From UBA668 sp049318165 (GTDB lineage Bacteria > Actinomycetota > Acidimicrobiia > Acidimicrobiales > Ilumatobacteraceae), in contig JBMOGW010000039.1 of the NCBI GenBank assembly GCA_049318165.1, positions 1-18,833 of the forward strand: 18,833 bases of DNA. The letters run 5' to 3'. This document shows, one piece after another, positions 7,703-14,278 of this stretch. The notes beneath the pieces are model-generated. The model did not search any database. It saw nothing but the letters and a program-made list of their open reading frames with translations, and was not told where the DNA came from. Made by a program: the position numbers and the translations under genes. Positions within the stretch are counted from its first letter, which is position 1; the number at the start of each line of letters is the position of its first letter.

Positions 7703-8553
7703 TCTGCACGCTGCGCGAGGCCGTTGCCGAACTCGTCCGTGACGGTGATCAGGTAGCGCTGGAAGGCTTCACCCATCTGATCCCGCATGCAGCAGGTCAC
7801 GAGATCATCCGCCAGCATCGTCGTGATCTTCACCTCGTGCGGATGACGCCCGACATGGTCTACGACCAACTCATCGGTGCCGGTTGCGCAACGAAGCTCA
7901 CCTTCTCGTGGGGCGGCAACCCAGGCGTCGGTTCATTGCAGCGCTTTCGCGACGCAGTGGAGAATGGCTGGCCGCACGCGCTGGAGATCGAGGAGCACAG
8001 CCATGCTGGGATGGCAACTCGCTATGCGGCCGGTGCATCGAGGCTCCCGTTCGGCGTACTGCGTGGCTATGTGGGTACCGACCTCGTGCAGCACACCTCG
8101 ACCATCAAGTCGATCGAATGCCCGTTCACGGGCGAGTCGCTCACTGCAGTGCCGGCACTGAACCCCGACGTGTCCATCGTGCACGCCCAGCGTGCTGACC
8201 GACTCGGGAACGTGCAGATCTGGGGGATCGTCGGCGTCCAGAAGGAAGCGGTGCTCGCCGCACATCGATCGATCGTGACCGTCGAGGAGATCGTCGACCG
8301 TCTGGACCCGATGCCGAACTCGATGGTGCTGCCGTCGTGGGTGGTCACCGCAGTGTGTGAGGTCCCGGGTGGCGCCCATCCGAGCTTCGCCATGGGCTAC
8401 ACGGTGCGCGACAACGCGTTCTACAAGGCGTGGGATGGCATCGCCAAGGAACGCGACGCGTTCAACGCCTGGATCGAACGACACGTTCACGGCACTGCCG
8501 ACTTCGCGGAGTTCCAGCGATCGATCGAGTCGGAGGCGAGCGCTCGTGCCTGA
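7699..8553 (+). CDS. pcaI: 3-oxoadipate CoA-transferase subunit A
   Basis: This 284-aa subunit belongs to the GctA-like class I CoA-transferases. It closely resembles from memory the CatI/PcaI proteins of 3-oxoadipate degradation: VALEGFTHLIP, LHLVRMTPD, KLTFSWGGNPGVGS, ECPFTGE and the conserved IVTVEEIVD all occur in order, and length agrees with the roughly 280 aa of CatI. With subunit B it moves CoA from succinyl-CoA to 3-oxoadipate. The GTG start at 7699 overlaps the preceding stop (GTGA). The gene overlaps pcaJ by eight bases, and pcaJ overlaps the thiolase, giving the expected I-J-F order. The steroid-ring enzyme IpdA belongs to the same superfamily, but the motifs here are those of CatI. 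Specificity for 3-oxoadipate itself is inferred. Confidence 0.9.
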   Translation: MICTLREAVAELVRDGDQVALEGFTHLIPHAAGHEIIRQHRRDLHLVRMTPDMVYDQLIGAGCATKLTFSWGGNPGVGSLQRFRDAVENGWPHALEIEEHSHAGMATRYAAGASRLPFGVLRGYVGTDLVQHTSTIKSIECPFTGESLTAVPALNPDVSIVHAQRADRLGNVQIWGIVGVQKEAVLAAHRSIVTVEEIVDRLDPMPNSMVLPSWVVTAVCEVPGGAHPSFAMGYTVRDNAFYKAWDGIAKERDAFNAWIERHVHGTADFAEFQRSIESEASARA

Positions 8554-9313
8554 GACCGACTTCACCACCGACGAACTGATGATCGTGAATGCCGCTCGGC
8601 AGCTTGGGGCGCTCGCGGCCGACGGACACCCGGTGTGTTTCGTGGGTATCGGCTTGCCGTCCACGGCTGCCAACCTCGCTCGTCGCCTCTACGACCCGGC
8701 TCCCGTGCTCGTGTACGAGTCGGGCTGCATCGGGTCGAAGCCGACTCGGCTGCCGTTGTCGATCGGTGACGGAGAACTGGGCGACACCGCCGACGCGATG
8801 GTGAGCGTGCCGGAGATCTTCGCCTACTGGCTGCAGGCCGGCCGCATCGATGTGGGGTTCCTCGGTGGCGCGCAGCTCGACCGTTTCGCCAACATCAACT
8901 CCACGGTGATCGGCCGGTACGACCAACCATCCACTCGCCTCCCGGGGGCGGGTGGTGCCCCCGAGATCGCTGCCTCCGCCGGTTCGGTGATGGTGATCAT
9001 GCGCCAGTCGCGTCGAGCCTTCGTGGAGCGCTGCGACTTTCGCTCGTCGATCGGCTTCGGCGATGGCGCGGGGGATCGCGAGCGGCTGGGGCTTCGCGGC
9101 GCGGGGCCGCGGTGGATCATCACCGACCTCGGCGTACTGGAGCCCGACCCGGTGACATGTGAGCTCACGATGTCGGCCCTTCATCCTGGCGTGACGAGGG
9201 AACAGGCGATAGCGGCCACTGGCTGGCCGCTGCAATTCCGGGACCACGTGGATGCCACTCCTCCACCCACCGCACACGAACTCACCTCACTCCGAGAATT
9301 GCAGGCATCATGA
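8546..9313 (+). CDS. pcaJ: 3-oxoadipate CoA-transferase subunit B
   Basis: This 255-aa beta subunit matches the CatJ/PcaJ pattern, including CFVGIGLPSTAANLAR, PLSIGDGELGDTAD, GRIDVGFLGGAQ, INSTVIG and LPGAGGAPEIAASA. The catalytic glutamate of class I CoA-transferases is Glu58 in YESGCIG, which forms the glutamyl-CoA intermediate, so the pair should be catalytically competent. This residue argues against an IpdAB-type ring-opening hydrolase. The GTG at 8546 is chosen because GGAGG lies ten bases upstream and the N-terminus then aligns with the family; no upstream ATG fits. It overlaps pcaI by eight bases and pcaF by an ATGA. Confidence 0.9.
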   Translation: MPETDFTTDELMIVNAARQLGALAADGHPVCFVGIGLPSTAANLARRLYDPAPVLVYESGCIGSKPTRLPLSIGDGELGDTADAMVSVPEIFAYWLQAGRIDVGFLGGAQLDRFANINSTVIGRYDQPSTRLPGAGGAPEIAASAGSVMVIMRQSRRAFVERCDFRSSIGFGDGAGDRERLGLRGAGPRWIITDLGVLEPDPVTCELTMSALHPGVTREQAIAATGWPLQFRDHVDATPPPTAHELTSLRELQAS

Positions 9314-10494
9314 CGACGACCGCTTTCATCGTCGACGCGGTGCGCACCCCGATCGGCCGACTGGGCGGAGCGCTCGCGGCGGTGCGCCCCGACGACCTTC
9401 TCGCCGGCACCTTTCGAGCATTGCTCGACCGAGTTCCCGGCTTGGATCCGGCGCGCATCGATGAGGTGTACGCGGGTGATGCCAACGGAGCGGGCGAAGA
9501 CAACCGAAACGTGGCTCGGATGGCGTCGTTGCTCGCGGGCCTTCCGGTCACGGTGCCCGGCGCCACGATGAACCGCCTGTGCGGCAGCGGAATGGAAGCG
9601 GTGATCGGCTCGTCGCGGGCGATTGCGGTGGGCGATGCAGATGTGGTGCTTGCCGGCGGGGTTGAGAGCATGACCCGCGCCCCGTGGGTGATGCTGAAGC
9701 CGTCGAAAGGCTTTCCGACCACCCACGAGCAGTTGTGGAATTCGGCGCTGGGTTGGCGAATGGTCAACCCGTCGATGCCGCAGGAGTGGACGATCTCGCT
9801 GGGTGAGGGTGCCGAGTTGCTGGCCGACCGCTTCGGCCTGACGCGCGACGAGCAGGACGAGTTCGCTGCTGCGTCGCATCGGCGCGCGGCCGCGGCGTGG
9901 GATGACGGCTGGTTCGATCGCGAGGTCGTCGCGGTTCCCGGAGTGGACCTCGCCCGTGACGAATGCATTCGGCCCGACTCGACTGCCACCAGCTTGGCGC
10001 GCCTGAAGCCCGTGTTCCGGCCGGATGGCACCGTCACCGCCGGCAATGCGTCACCCATGAACGACGGTGCGGCCGCCTTGTTGTTGATGTCGGACGATGG
10101 CGTGCAGCGCTGCGGGGCGACGCCGTTGGCGCGTGTCGTGAGTCGAGCCACCAGTGGTGTGGAGCCACACCTGTACGGCCTCGGGCCGGTCTCGGCAGCG
10201 CGAGCCGCGCTGACGCGCGCGGGCCTCACCTGGGACGACGTCGACGCCGTCGAGTTGAACGAGGCCTTCGCAGCACAAGCGCTGTCGTGCCTGCGGGAGT
10301 GGCCCGACCTCGACCCCGCCAAGGTGAATCAGCAGGGCGGCGCCATCGCCATCGGTCACCCGCTCGGGTGCAGTGGCGTTCGCATCATCACCACGCTGGT
10401 GCACCATCTCCAGCGAACCGGCGGCCGGTATGGCCTGGCGGCGATGTGCATCGGCGTGGGTCAGGGCATCGCCGTGGTGGTTGAGCGCGCCTAG
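9310..10494 (+). CDS. pcaF: 3-oxoadipyl-CoA thiolase (thiolase II family)
   Basis: This 394-aa thiolase has the acyl-accepting Cys91 (NRLCGSG), His350 (GHPLGCSG) and the second catalytic Cys380 (CIGVGQG), plus NEAFAAQ, so all active-site elements are present. The segment GEDNRNVARMA near residues 62-72 is characteristic of PcaF/PaaJ-type thiolases, which split 3-oxoadipyl-CoA into succinyl-CoA and acetyl-CoA. Length matches the usual 400 aa. It is coupled to pcaJ by an ATGA overlap and ends 14 bases from the convergent tetR gene, with no hairpin terminator in the gap. It finishes the beta-ketoadipate module; other beta-ketoacyl-CoA substrates cannot be excluded. Confidence 0.93.
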   Translation: MTTTAFIVDAVRTPIGRLGGALAAVRPDDLLAGTFRALLDRVPGLDPARIDEVYAGDANGAGEDNRNVARMASLLAGLPVTVPGATMNRLCGSGMEAVIGSSRAIAVGDADVVLAGGVESMTRAPWVMLKPSKGFPTTHEQLWNSALGWRMVNPSMPQEWTISLGEGAELLADRFGLTRDEQDEFAAASHRRAAAAWDDGWFDREVVAVPGVDLARDECIRPDSTATSLARLKPVFRPDGTVTAGNASPMNDGAAALLLMSDDGVQRCGATPLARVVSRATSGVEPHLYGLGPVSAARAALTRAGLTWDDVDAVELNEAFAAQALSCLREWPDLDPAKVNQQGGAIAIGHPLGCSGVRIITTLVHHLQRTGGRYGLAAMCIGVGQGIAVVVERA

Positions 10495-10508
10495 CGGATT
10501 CGTCGACG

Positions 10509-11168
10509 TCAGCGAGCGTGCGGGCACAGCCCGAGCACGGTGATCGCGATGAGTTGCTGGGCGAGCGTCGTCACGTCGTGGTCGCCTGCCGGCGCGAGGT
10601 GCCGATACGCGCCCACCACGCCGTCGAAGTAGGCCGTCGCCGCCACCTTCGGGTCCACATCGGCGCGGAAGGCGCCAGCGGCAACCCCGTCGACGATGAC
10701 CGTTTCGATCGCCGTGCGCAACGAACGACGCTGGACGACGAGGTCGTCGAGGCCGCGGTACTTGCTGAGCTGCGAGCCGTTCTGCTGCAGGATTCGAGCG
10801 GCGACCGGGTTGGCTGCGGTTTGCGCGACTGCGGCCACCACCGCCTGGCTGAGGATCTCCACGGGGTCGTTGGTGGTCGAGGTGATGTGTTCGAGCGCCG
10901 CTACCTGAGATGCCACGACCGGCTCCAAAATGCCGGCGACGATCTCCTCCTTCGACTTGAAGTGGTGATAGAGGCTTCCCGAGTAGATGCCCACCTGTTC
11001 GCTGATGTCGCGGACGGTGGTGGAGGCGATGCCCTTCTCGGCGAACACCGCAGCGGCCGTGTCGAGGATCTGCTGGCGCCGCGTGGCGTTCGCAGGCGGG
11101 TTCGTCGACTCGGTCACGGCGGCGATGCTACCGGTACCTGTCTGGTGCATTTCTGGCTGCGGCGACAT
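10509..11168 (-). CDS. TetR-family repressor with KstR2-like DNA-binding domain
   Basis: This 219-aa protein has an N-terminal helix-turn-helix at about residues 30-78 (QQILDTAAAVFAEKG, TTVRDISEQVG, recognition helix SGSLYHHFKSKEE) and a variable ligand domain ending near residue 215. The DNA-binding part resembles the recalled sequence of KstR2, which also carries TTVRDI and SGSLYHHF. The operators found here fit the KstR2 pattern, so the two lines of evidence agree. It is transcribed divergently from the acyl-CoA dehydrogenase with one operator between, implying autoregulation. KstR2 senses a CoA thioester, so a CoA-thioester inducer is a reasonable guess. The start is uncertain: ATG 11168 lacks a clear ribosome site, and 11150 is possible. 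It is probably the local regulator but not a proven KstR2 orthologue. Confidence 0.9.
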   Translation of the reverse strand: MSPQPEMHQTGTGSIAAVTESTNPPANATRRQQILDTAAAVFAEKGIASTTVRDISEQVGIYSGSLYHHFKSKEEIVAGILEPVVASQVAALEHITSTTNDPVEILSQAVVAAVAQTAANPVAARILQQNGSQLSKYRGLDDLVVQRRSLRTAIETVIVDGVAAGAFRADVDPKVAATAYFDGVVGAYRHLAPAGDHDVTTLAQQLIAITVLGLCPHAR

Positions 11169-11193
11169 GCCGAGACGCTAGCTGATTCAATTC

Positions 11194-11207
11194 ACCAAGC
11201 GCTTGCT
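11194..11207. promoter_or_regulatory. Operator-like site D (KstR2-type palindrome)
   Basis: ACCAAGCGCTTGCT matches AnCAAGnnCTTGnT exactly, and is identical to site E. It lies in the 56-bp gap between the divergent tetR and acyl-CoA dehydrogenase genes, 18-31 bases before the latter's first ATG, so binding here would control both. Confidence 0.75.
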
Positions 11208-11211
11208 CAAG

Positions 11212-11217
11212 TACGCT
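11212..11217 (+). promoter_or_regulatory. Candidate -10 for a leaderless acyl-CoA dehydrogenase transcript
   Basis: TACGCT fits the TAnnnT -10 form and is separated by seven bases from the ATG at 11225, the spacing expected when transcription begins at the start codon. No ribosome site precedes that ATG, which agrees with a leaderless message. No convincing -35 is seen; operator D lies immediately upstream. Confidence 0.35.
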
Positions 11218-11224
11218 GCTCGAC

Positions 11225-12505
11225 ATGGAGAAGTCGATGGAGAATCGGTCGGGCGCGGTGACGACTGCGCAGGTGGGTTCCGAGTTCGCCGCATGGGCGG
11301 CAGCGCAGTGGGATGAGAACGCGACCGTCGCCGAGTGGTGGCGTCGTCTCGCGGCAGCGGGCTTCTCGCACCCGATGCTGCCGGTGGAGATGGGCGGACG
11401 TGGCTACTCGCGTGACCTTGCCGCAGCGGTGTCGTCGGCGCTGGCCGAGGCCGGCTGTGTCGGCCCCCCGAACGGGCTGGGTCTGATGCTTGCGGCGCCC
11501 ACCATCGCTGCGCACGGCACCCCGGAGCAGCGGGCCCGCTTCATTCCTCGCATTCTCGACGGGACTGAGGCATGGTGTCAGTTGTTCTCCGAGCCGGGAG
11601 CGGGCTCCGATCTCGCGGGGCTCAGCGCCCGCGCGATACCTGACGGCGACGAGTACGTCGTGAGTGGGCAGAAGGTGTGGACATCGGCGGGGGAGTACGC
11701 GCAGTGGGGCATGTTGCTCGCTCGCACCGACGCGGATCTCCCCAAGCACCAGGGCATCACCTTCTTCGCACTCGACATGACACAGCCCGGCGTGACAGTG
11801 CGTCCACTTCGTGAGATGACCGGGCATGCAATGTTCAACGAGGTCTTTCTCGACGACGTTCGAGTGCCAGCATCGAACGTGATCGGTGGTGTGAACAACG
11901 GGTGGGCCGTGGCCAACACCACCCTCTCCGAGGAACGTGCGTCGCTCGGCTCGGGTGGTGAGGCCATGGGTGCCGGCAGCGCCCTCCCCGGCGCGGTCGC
12001 GGGTCAACTCCAGCGGCGGGTGGGCGACTTCCTCGGCGTGTTGCAGGGTGTGGGTGGCCCGACGACGAACATCGGTGCGGTGGTCAGGCAACTCGTCGCG
12101 CTCGCCGCTGCGAACGGCACGGCCGAACACCCGGCGATCCGTCAGGAACTCGCTCGTCTTCACTCCCTCGACTGCTTGAACACGTGGAACACGGCGAGGG
12201 CCCAGAGCGGGCAGGCGAGCACGGGGATGGAGGCCAACCTCGCCAAGCTGCTCAGCGGCGTCACCACCCGACTCTCCCGCGAAGTGGCCTGCGCGGTGCT
12301 CGGTGCCGACGCGATGCTGTGGGGCCCCACCTCGCCGACCGGTGGCGAGATGCAAGAGATGATCGTGTTCTCGCCCGCTCCATCGATCTACGGCGGCACG
12401 GACCAGGTGCAGCGCAACATCATCGGTGAGCGTGGGCTCGGGCTGCCGAGGGAGCCAGGCGACAGCAGGACAACACCGTTCAAGGATCTGCTCCGAAACG
12501 CCTGA
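11225..12505 (+). CDS. Acyl-CoA dehydrogenase
   Basis: This 426-aa FAD enzyme introduces a double bond alpha-beta to a CoA thioester. Fold markers are the flavin-binding CQLFSEPGAGSDLAG, GQKVWTSAGEYAQW, TGHAMFNEVFLDDVRVP and the C-terminal IYGGTDQVQRNIIGERGLGLP. The usual medium-chain base in IYEGT is replaced by Gly390, but Glu237 in SEERASL sits where isovaleryl- and long-chain acyl-CoA dehydrogenases keep their base, so it should be active. The longer helical segment at about 265-330 also differs from short-chain types. The first ATG (11225) may be leaderless; an ATG at 11237 has a GGAGAA ribosome site and is the alternative start. It is divergent from tetR, and its stop codon touches operator E. 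Substrate unknown, perhaps branched or ring-bearing acyl-CoA. Confidence 0.93.
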   Translation: MEKSMENRSGAVTTAQVGSEFAAWAAAQWDENATVAEWWRRLAAAGFSHPMLPVEMGGRGYSRDLAAAVSSALAEAGCVGPPNGLGLMLAAPTIAAHGTPEQRARFIPRILDGTEAWCQLFSEPGAGSDLAGLSARAIPDGDEYVVSGQKVWTSAGEYAQWGMLLARTDADLPKHQGITFFALDMTQPGVTVRPLREMTGHAMFNEVFLDDVRVPASNVIGGVNNGWAVANTTLSEERASLGSGGEAMGAGSALPGAVAGQLQRRVGDFLGVLQGVGGPTTNIGAVVRQLVALAAANGTAEHPAIRQELARLHSLDCLNTWNTARAQSGQASTGMEANLAKLLSGVTTRLSREVACAVLGADAMLWGPTSPTGGEMQEMIVFSPAPSIYGGTDQVQRNIIGERGLGLPREPGDSRTTPFKDLLRNA

Positions 12506-12518
12506 CCAAGCGCTTGCT
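12505..12518. promoter_or_regulatory. Operator-like site E (KstR2-type palindrome)
   Basis: ACCAAGCGCTTGCT is an exact match to AnCAAGnnCTTGnT and identical to site D. It starts at the last base of the acyl-CoA dehydrogenase stop codon and overlaps the -35 of the following operon, so the downstream genes can be controlled independently of read-through. Confidence 0.75.
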
Positions 12519-12543
12519 TTACAATCGATGCCGTCACTACCAT
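12514..12543 (+). promoter_or_regulatory. Candidate promoter for the FAH-hydratase-monooxygenase operon
   Basis: TTGCTT (12514-12519), 18 bases, then TACCAT (12538-12543), with a start near 12550 and an untranslated leader of about 26 bases containing GAGGA six bases before the ATG. It is the same layout as at 5627-5656, with the -35 inside the operator. Confidence 0.55.
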
Positions 12544-12575
12544 GCGGGTGGGGACAGCAGAATCGAGGATCCTTG

Positions 12576-13466
12576 ATGAGTGTTTTGGACGGCCCGCGTC
12601 GAGAGTTGCGCCGCATCGTGTTCGGGGGGTACCCGCAGTGGGTCACGCCGAGCGACGACGGCACGGAGTTGATCCTCCCCGGCGGTCGACGAGTGGAGGA
12701 GGCCACGGCGGTCTACCTGCCGCCGTGCGACCCCACCAAGATCATCTGCATCCATCTCAACTACGACTCGCGGCGCGTCGAGTTCCGAGCGCCTGCGCTG
12801 AGTGAGCCGACGTACTTCCAGAAGCCGCCGACCGCGATGAACAGCCACCGCGGAATGCTGTACCGCCCCGCCGACTGTCAGTTCATCAACTACGAAGGTG
12901 AGATCGCGGCGATCGTCGGTCGACCGATGACCGACGTCGCCCCGGCCGACGTGTGGGACCACATTGCCGGCTTTGCTCCGGCGAACGACGTGGGCCTCCA
13001 CGACTACCGCGAGACGGATCAGGGCGGCATGACCCGGGTCAAGGGCGTCGACGGCTACTGCCCCGTTGGGCCCGGCATCGTGTCGGGAATCGACATTCGC
13101 AAGGAAACCTTGCGCACCTACATCAACGGCGAAGTGGTGCAGGAGGACCCTGTGTCGAACATGACGTTCGGTATCGACTACATCCTCGCCGACCTGTGCC
13201 GTCACATCACGCTCCTTCCCGGCGATGTGATCCTCACCGGTACCCCGGCCAACTCGCGTCCGATGCAGCTCGGCGATGTGGTGGAGGTGGAGGTCACCGG
13301 CGTCGGTCGACTCTCCAACACCGTCGCCGAGAAGCCGGCACCGTCGAGCAAGGTCGGGCACCAGCCGCACGACACCGATGCCATCCGCCGAGTCGCCCTG
13401 GGAGGCGACTGGTGGGCAGCCCGTGACGCCGAGAAGAACGCAGCGAACCAGGAAGGAACCAACTGA
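12576..13466 (+). CDS. FAH-family protein, HpaG/HpcE-like isomerase or decarboxylase
   Basis: This 296-aa FAH-fold enzyme has metal ligands Glu107 and Glu109 (YEGEIAAIV) and Asp138 (NDVGLHDYR), and the hallmark LTGTPANSRP. HpaG-like enzymes isomerise 2-hydroxyhepta-2,4-diene-1,7-dioate or decarboxylate its precursor after meta-cleavage of homoprotocatechuate; the immediately downstream gene is an HpaH-like hydratase, the next step of that route, which supports this reading. E. coli HpaG is a fused two-domain protein of about 430 aa; this is one domain with an N-terminal region of about 70 residues and a charged C-terminal tail of about 40 residues. ATG 12576 follows GAGGA at good spacing. Its stop overlaps the hydratase start (TGATG). 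The exact substrate could instead be another hydroxymuconate. Confidence 0.88.
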   Translation: MSVLDGPRRELRRIVFGGYPQWVTPSDDGTELILPGGRRVEEATAVYLPPCDPTKIICIHLNYDSRRVEFRAPALSEPTYFQKPPTAMNSHRGMLYRPADCQFINYEGEIAAIVGRPMTDVAPADVWDHIAGFAPANDVGLHDYRETDQGGMTRVKGVDGYCPVGPGIVSGIDIRKETLRTYINGEVVQEDPVSNMTFGIDYILADLCRHITLLPGDVILTGTPANSRPMQLGDVVEVEVTGVGRLSNTVAEKPAPSSKVGHQPHDTDAIRRVALGGDWWAARDAEKNAANQEGTN

Positions 13467-14278
13467 TGCTGACCCACGAACAACGCGTCGCCATGGCGGA
13501 GGCGCTGTACCGCGCCGAGGCGGACACGGCCCCGATCGAGCCGTTCACCATCACTCACCCGGACGCCGACATCGAGGACTCGTATCGGATCGCCCAACTC
13601 GTCACGGAAATGAAGGTCGCTGCTGGCCGCACGATCAAGGGCCACAAGGTCGGCCTCACCTCGAAGGCGATGCAGCAGCTGTCGGGGGCCACCGAGCCGG
13701 ACTACGGCACGTTGACCGACGACTGGATCGTGCCCGAAGGCTCGACCATCGACATGACGCGTCTCAACCGTCCGCTCGTGGAGCTCGAGATCGCGTTCGT
13801 CCTGGGCAAGGACCTCACCGGGCCGGGCCTGAACGCCGCCGACATCATCAGGGCCACCGACTATGTGCTCCCGGCCATCGAGATCGTCGACAGCCGCTAC
13901 CGCGGTCGTGGCCCGAAGCCGCTGATCGACAGTGTTGCCGACGCCGCGTGGTGTGGTCTGGTGGTGCTGGGCGGCCGCCCGATGCGCCTCGATGAGATCG
14001 ACATCCGACGTGAGGGCGCGGCGCTCTACAAGAACGGGTCGGTGGAAGAGACCGGCGTCGGCGCTGCAGTGATGGGCAACCCCGTGAATGCCGTCGTCTG
14101 GCTGGCCAACAAGCTCGCATCGTTCGGTGTGACGATGACTGCCGGCAGCGTCGTGCTGTCCGGCTCGTTCGTGAAGGCCATCCCGTTCAGCGCCGGCGAC
14201 ACGGTCACCGCCCTGTTCAGCACACTCGGCGACGTCACGTTCGCCACGTCGGCACCTGCTGGCCAGCCAACCCAATGA
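13466..14278 (+). CDS. hpaH: 2-oxo-hept-4-ene-1,7-dioate hydratase-like (HpaH/MhpD family)
   Basis: This 270-aa protein belongs to the 2-keto-4-pentenoate hydratase family, which adds water to dienoates left by extradiol ring cleavage. It aligns well from memory with HpaH along its length: the AGRTIKGHKVGLTSKAMQ block, SEPDYG-like TEPDYGTLTDDW, the acidic LVELEIAFVLG and ATDYVLPAIEIVDSRY metal region, NGSVEETGVGAAVMGNP and NAVVWLANKLASFG. Length equals HpaH (about 267 aa). The start overlaps the previous stop as TGATG and its own stop overlaps the next start as ATGA. The product would need a class II aldolase (HpaI-type), which is not in the window. Related 4-oxalocrotonate decarboxylases share the fold, so hydratase rather than decarboxylase action is likely but not certain. 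Confidence 0.88.
   Translation: MLTHEQRVAMAEALYRAEADTAPIEPFTITHPDADIEDSYRIAQLVTEMKVAAGRTIKGHKVGLTSKAMQQLSGATEPDYGTLTDDWIVPEGSTIDMTRLNRPLVELEIAFVLGKDLTGPGLNAADIIRATDYVLPAIEIVDSRYRGRGPKPLIDSVADAAWCGLVVLGGRPMRLDEIDIRREGAALYKNGSVEETGVGAAVMGNPVNAVVWLANKLASFGVTMTAGSVVLSGSFVKAIPFSAGDTVTALFSTLGDVTFATSAPAGQPTQ

Noticed and set aside
7699..9313. Reading the CoA-transferase pair as IpdAB, the steroid ring-opening hydrolase
   Set aside because: The regulatory setting made this attractive, but the motifs match CatI/CatJ and Glu58 of subunit B is kept, as needed for CoA transfer; a PcaF-type thiolase follows.
11207..12706. A 499-residue minus-strand open frame opposite the acyl-CoA dehydrogenase
   Set aside because: It spans both operators D and E and the intergenic gap and has no recognisable domain; the plus-strand gene has full flavoenzyme motifs.
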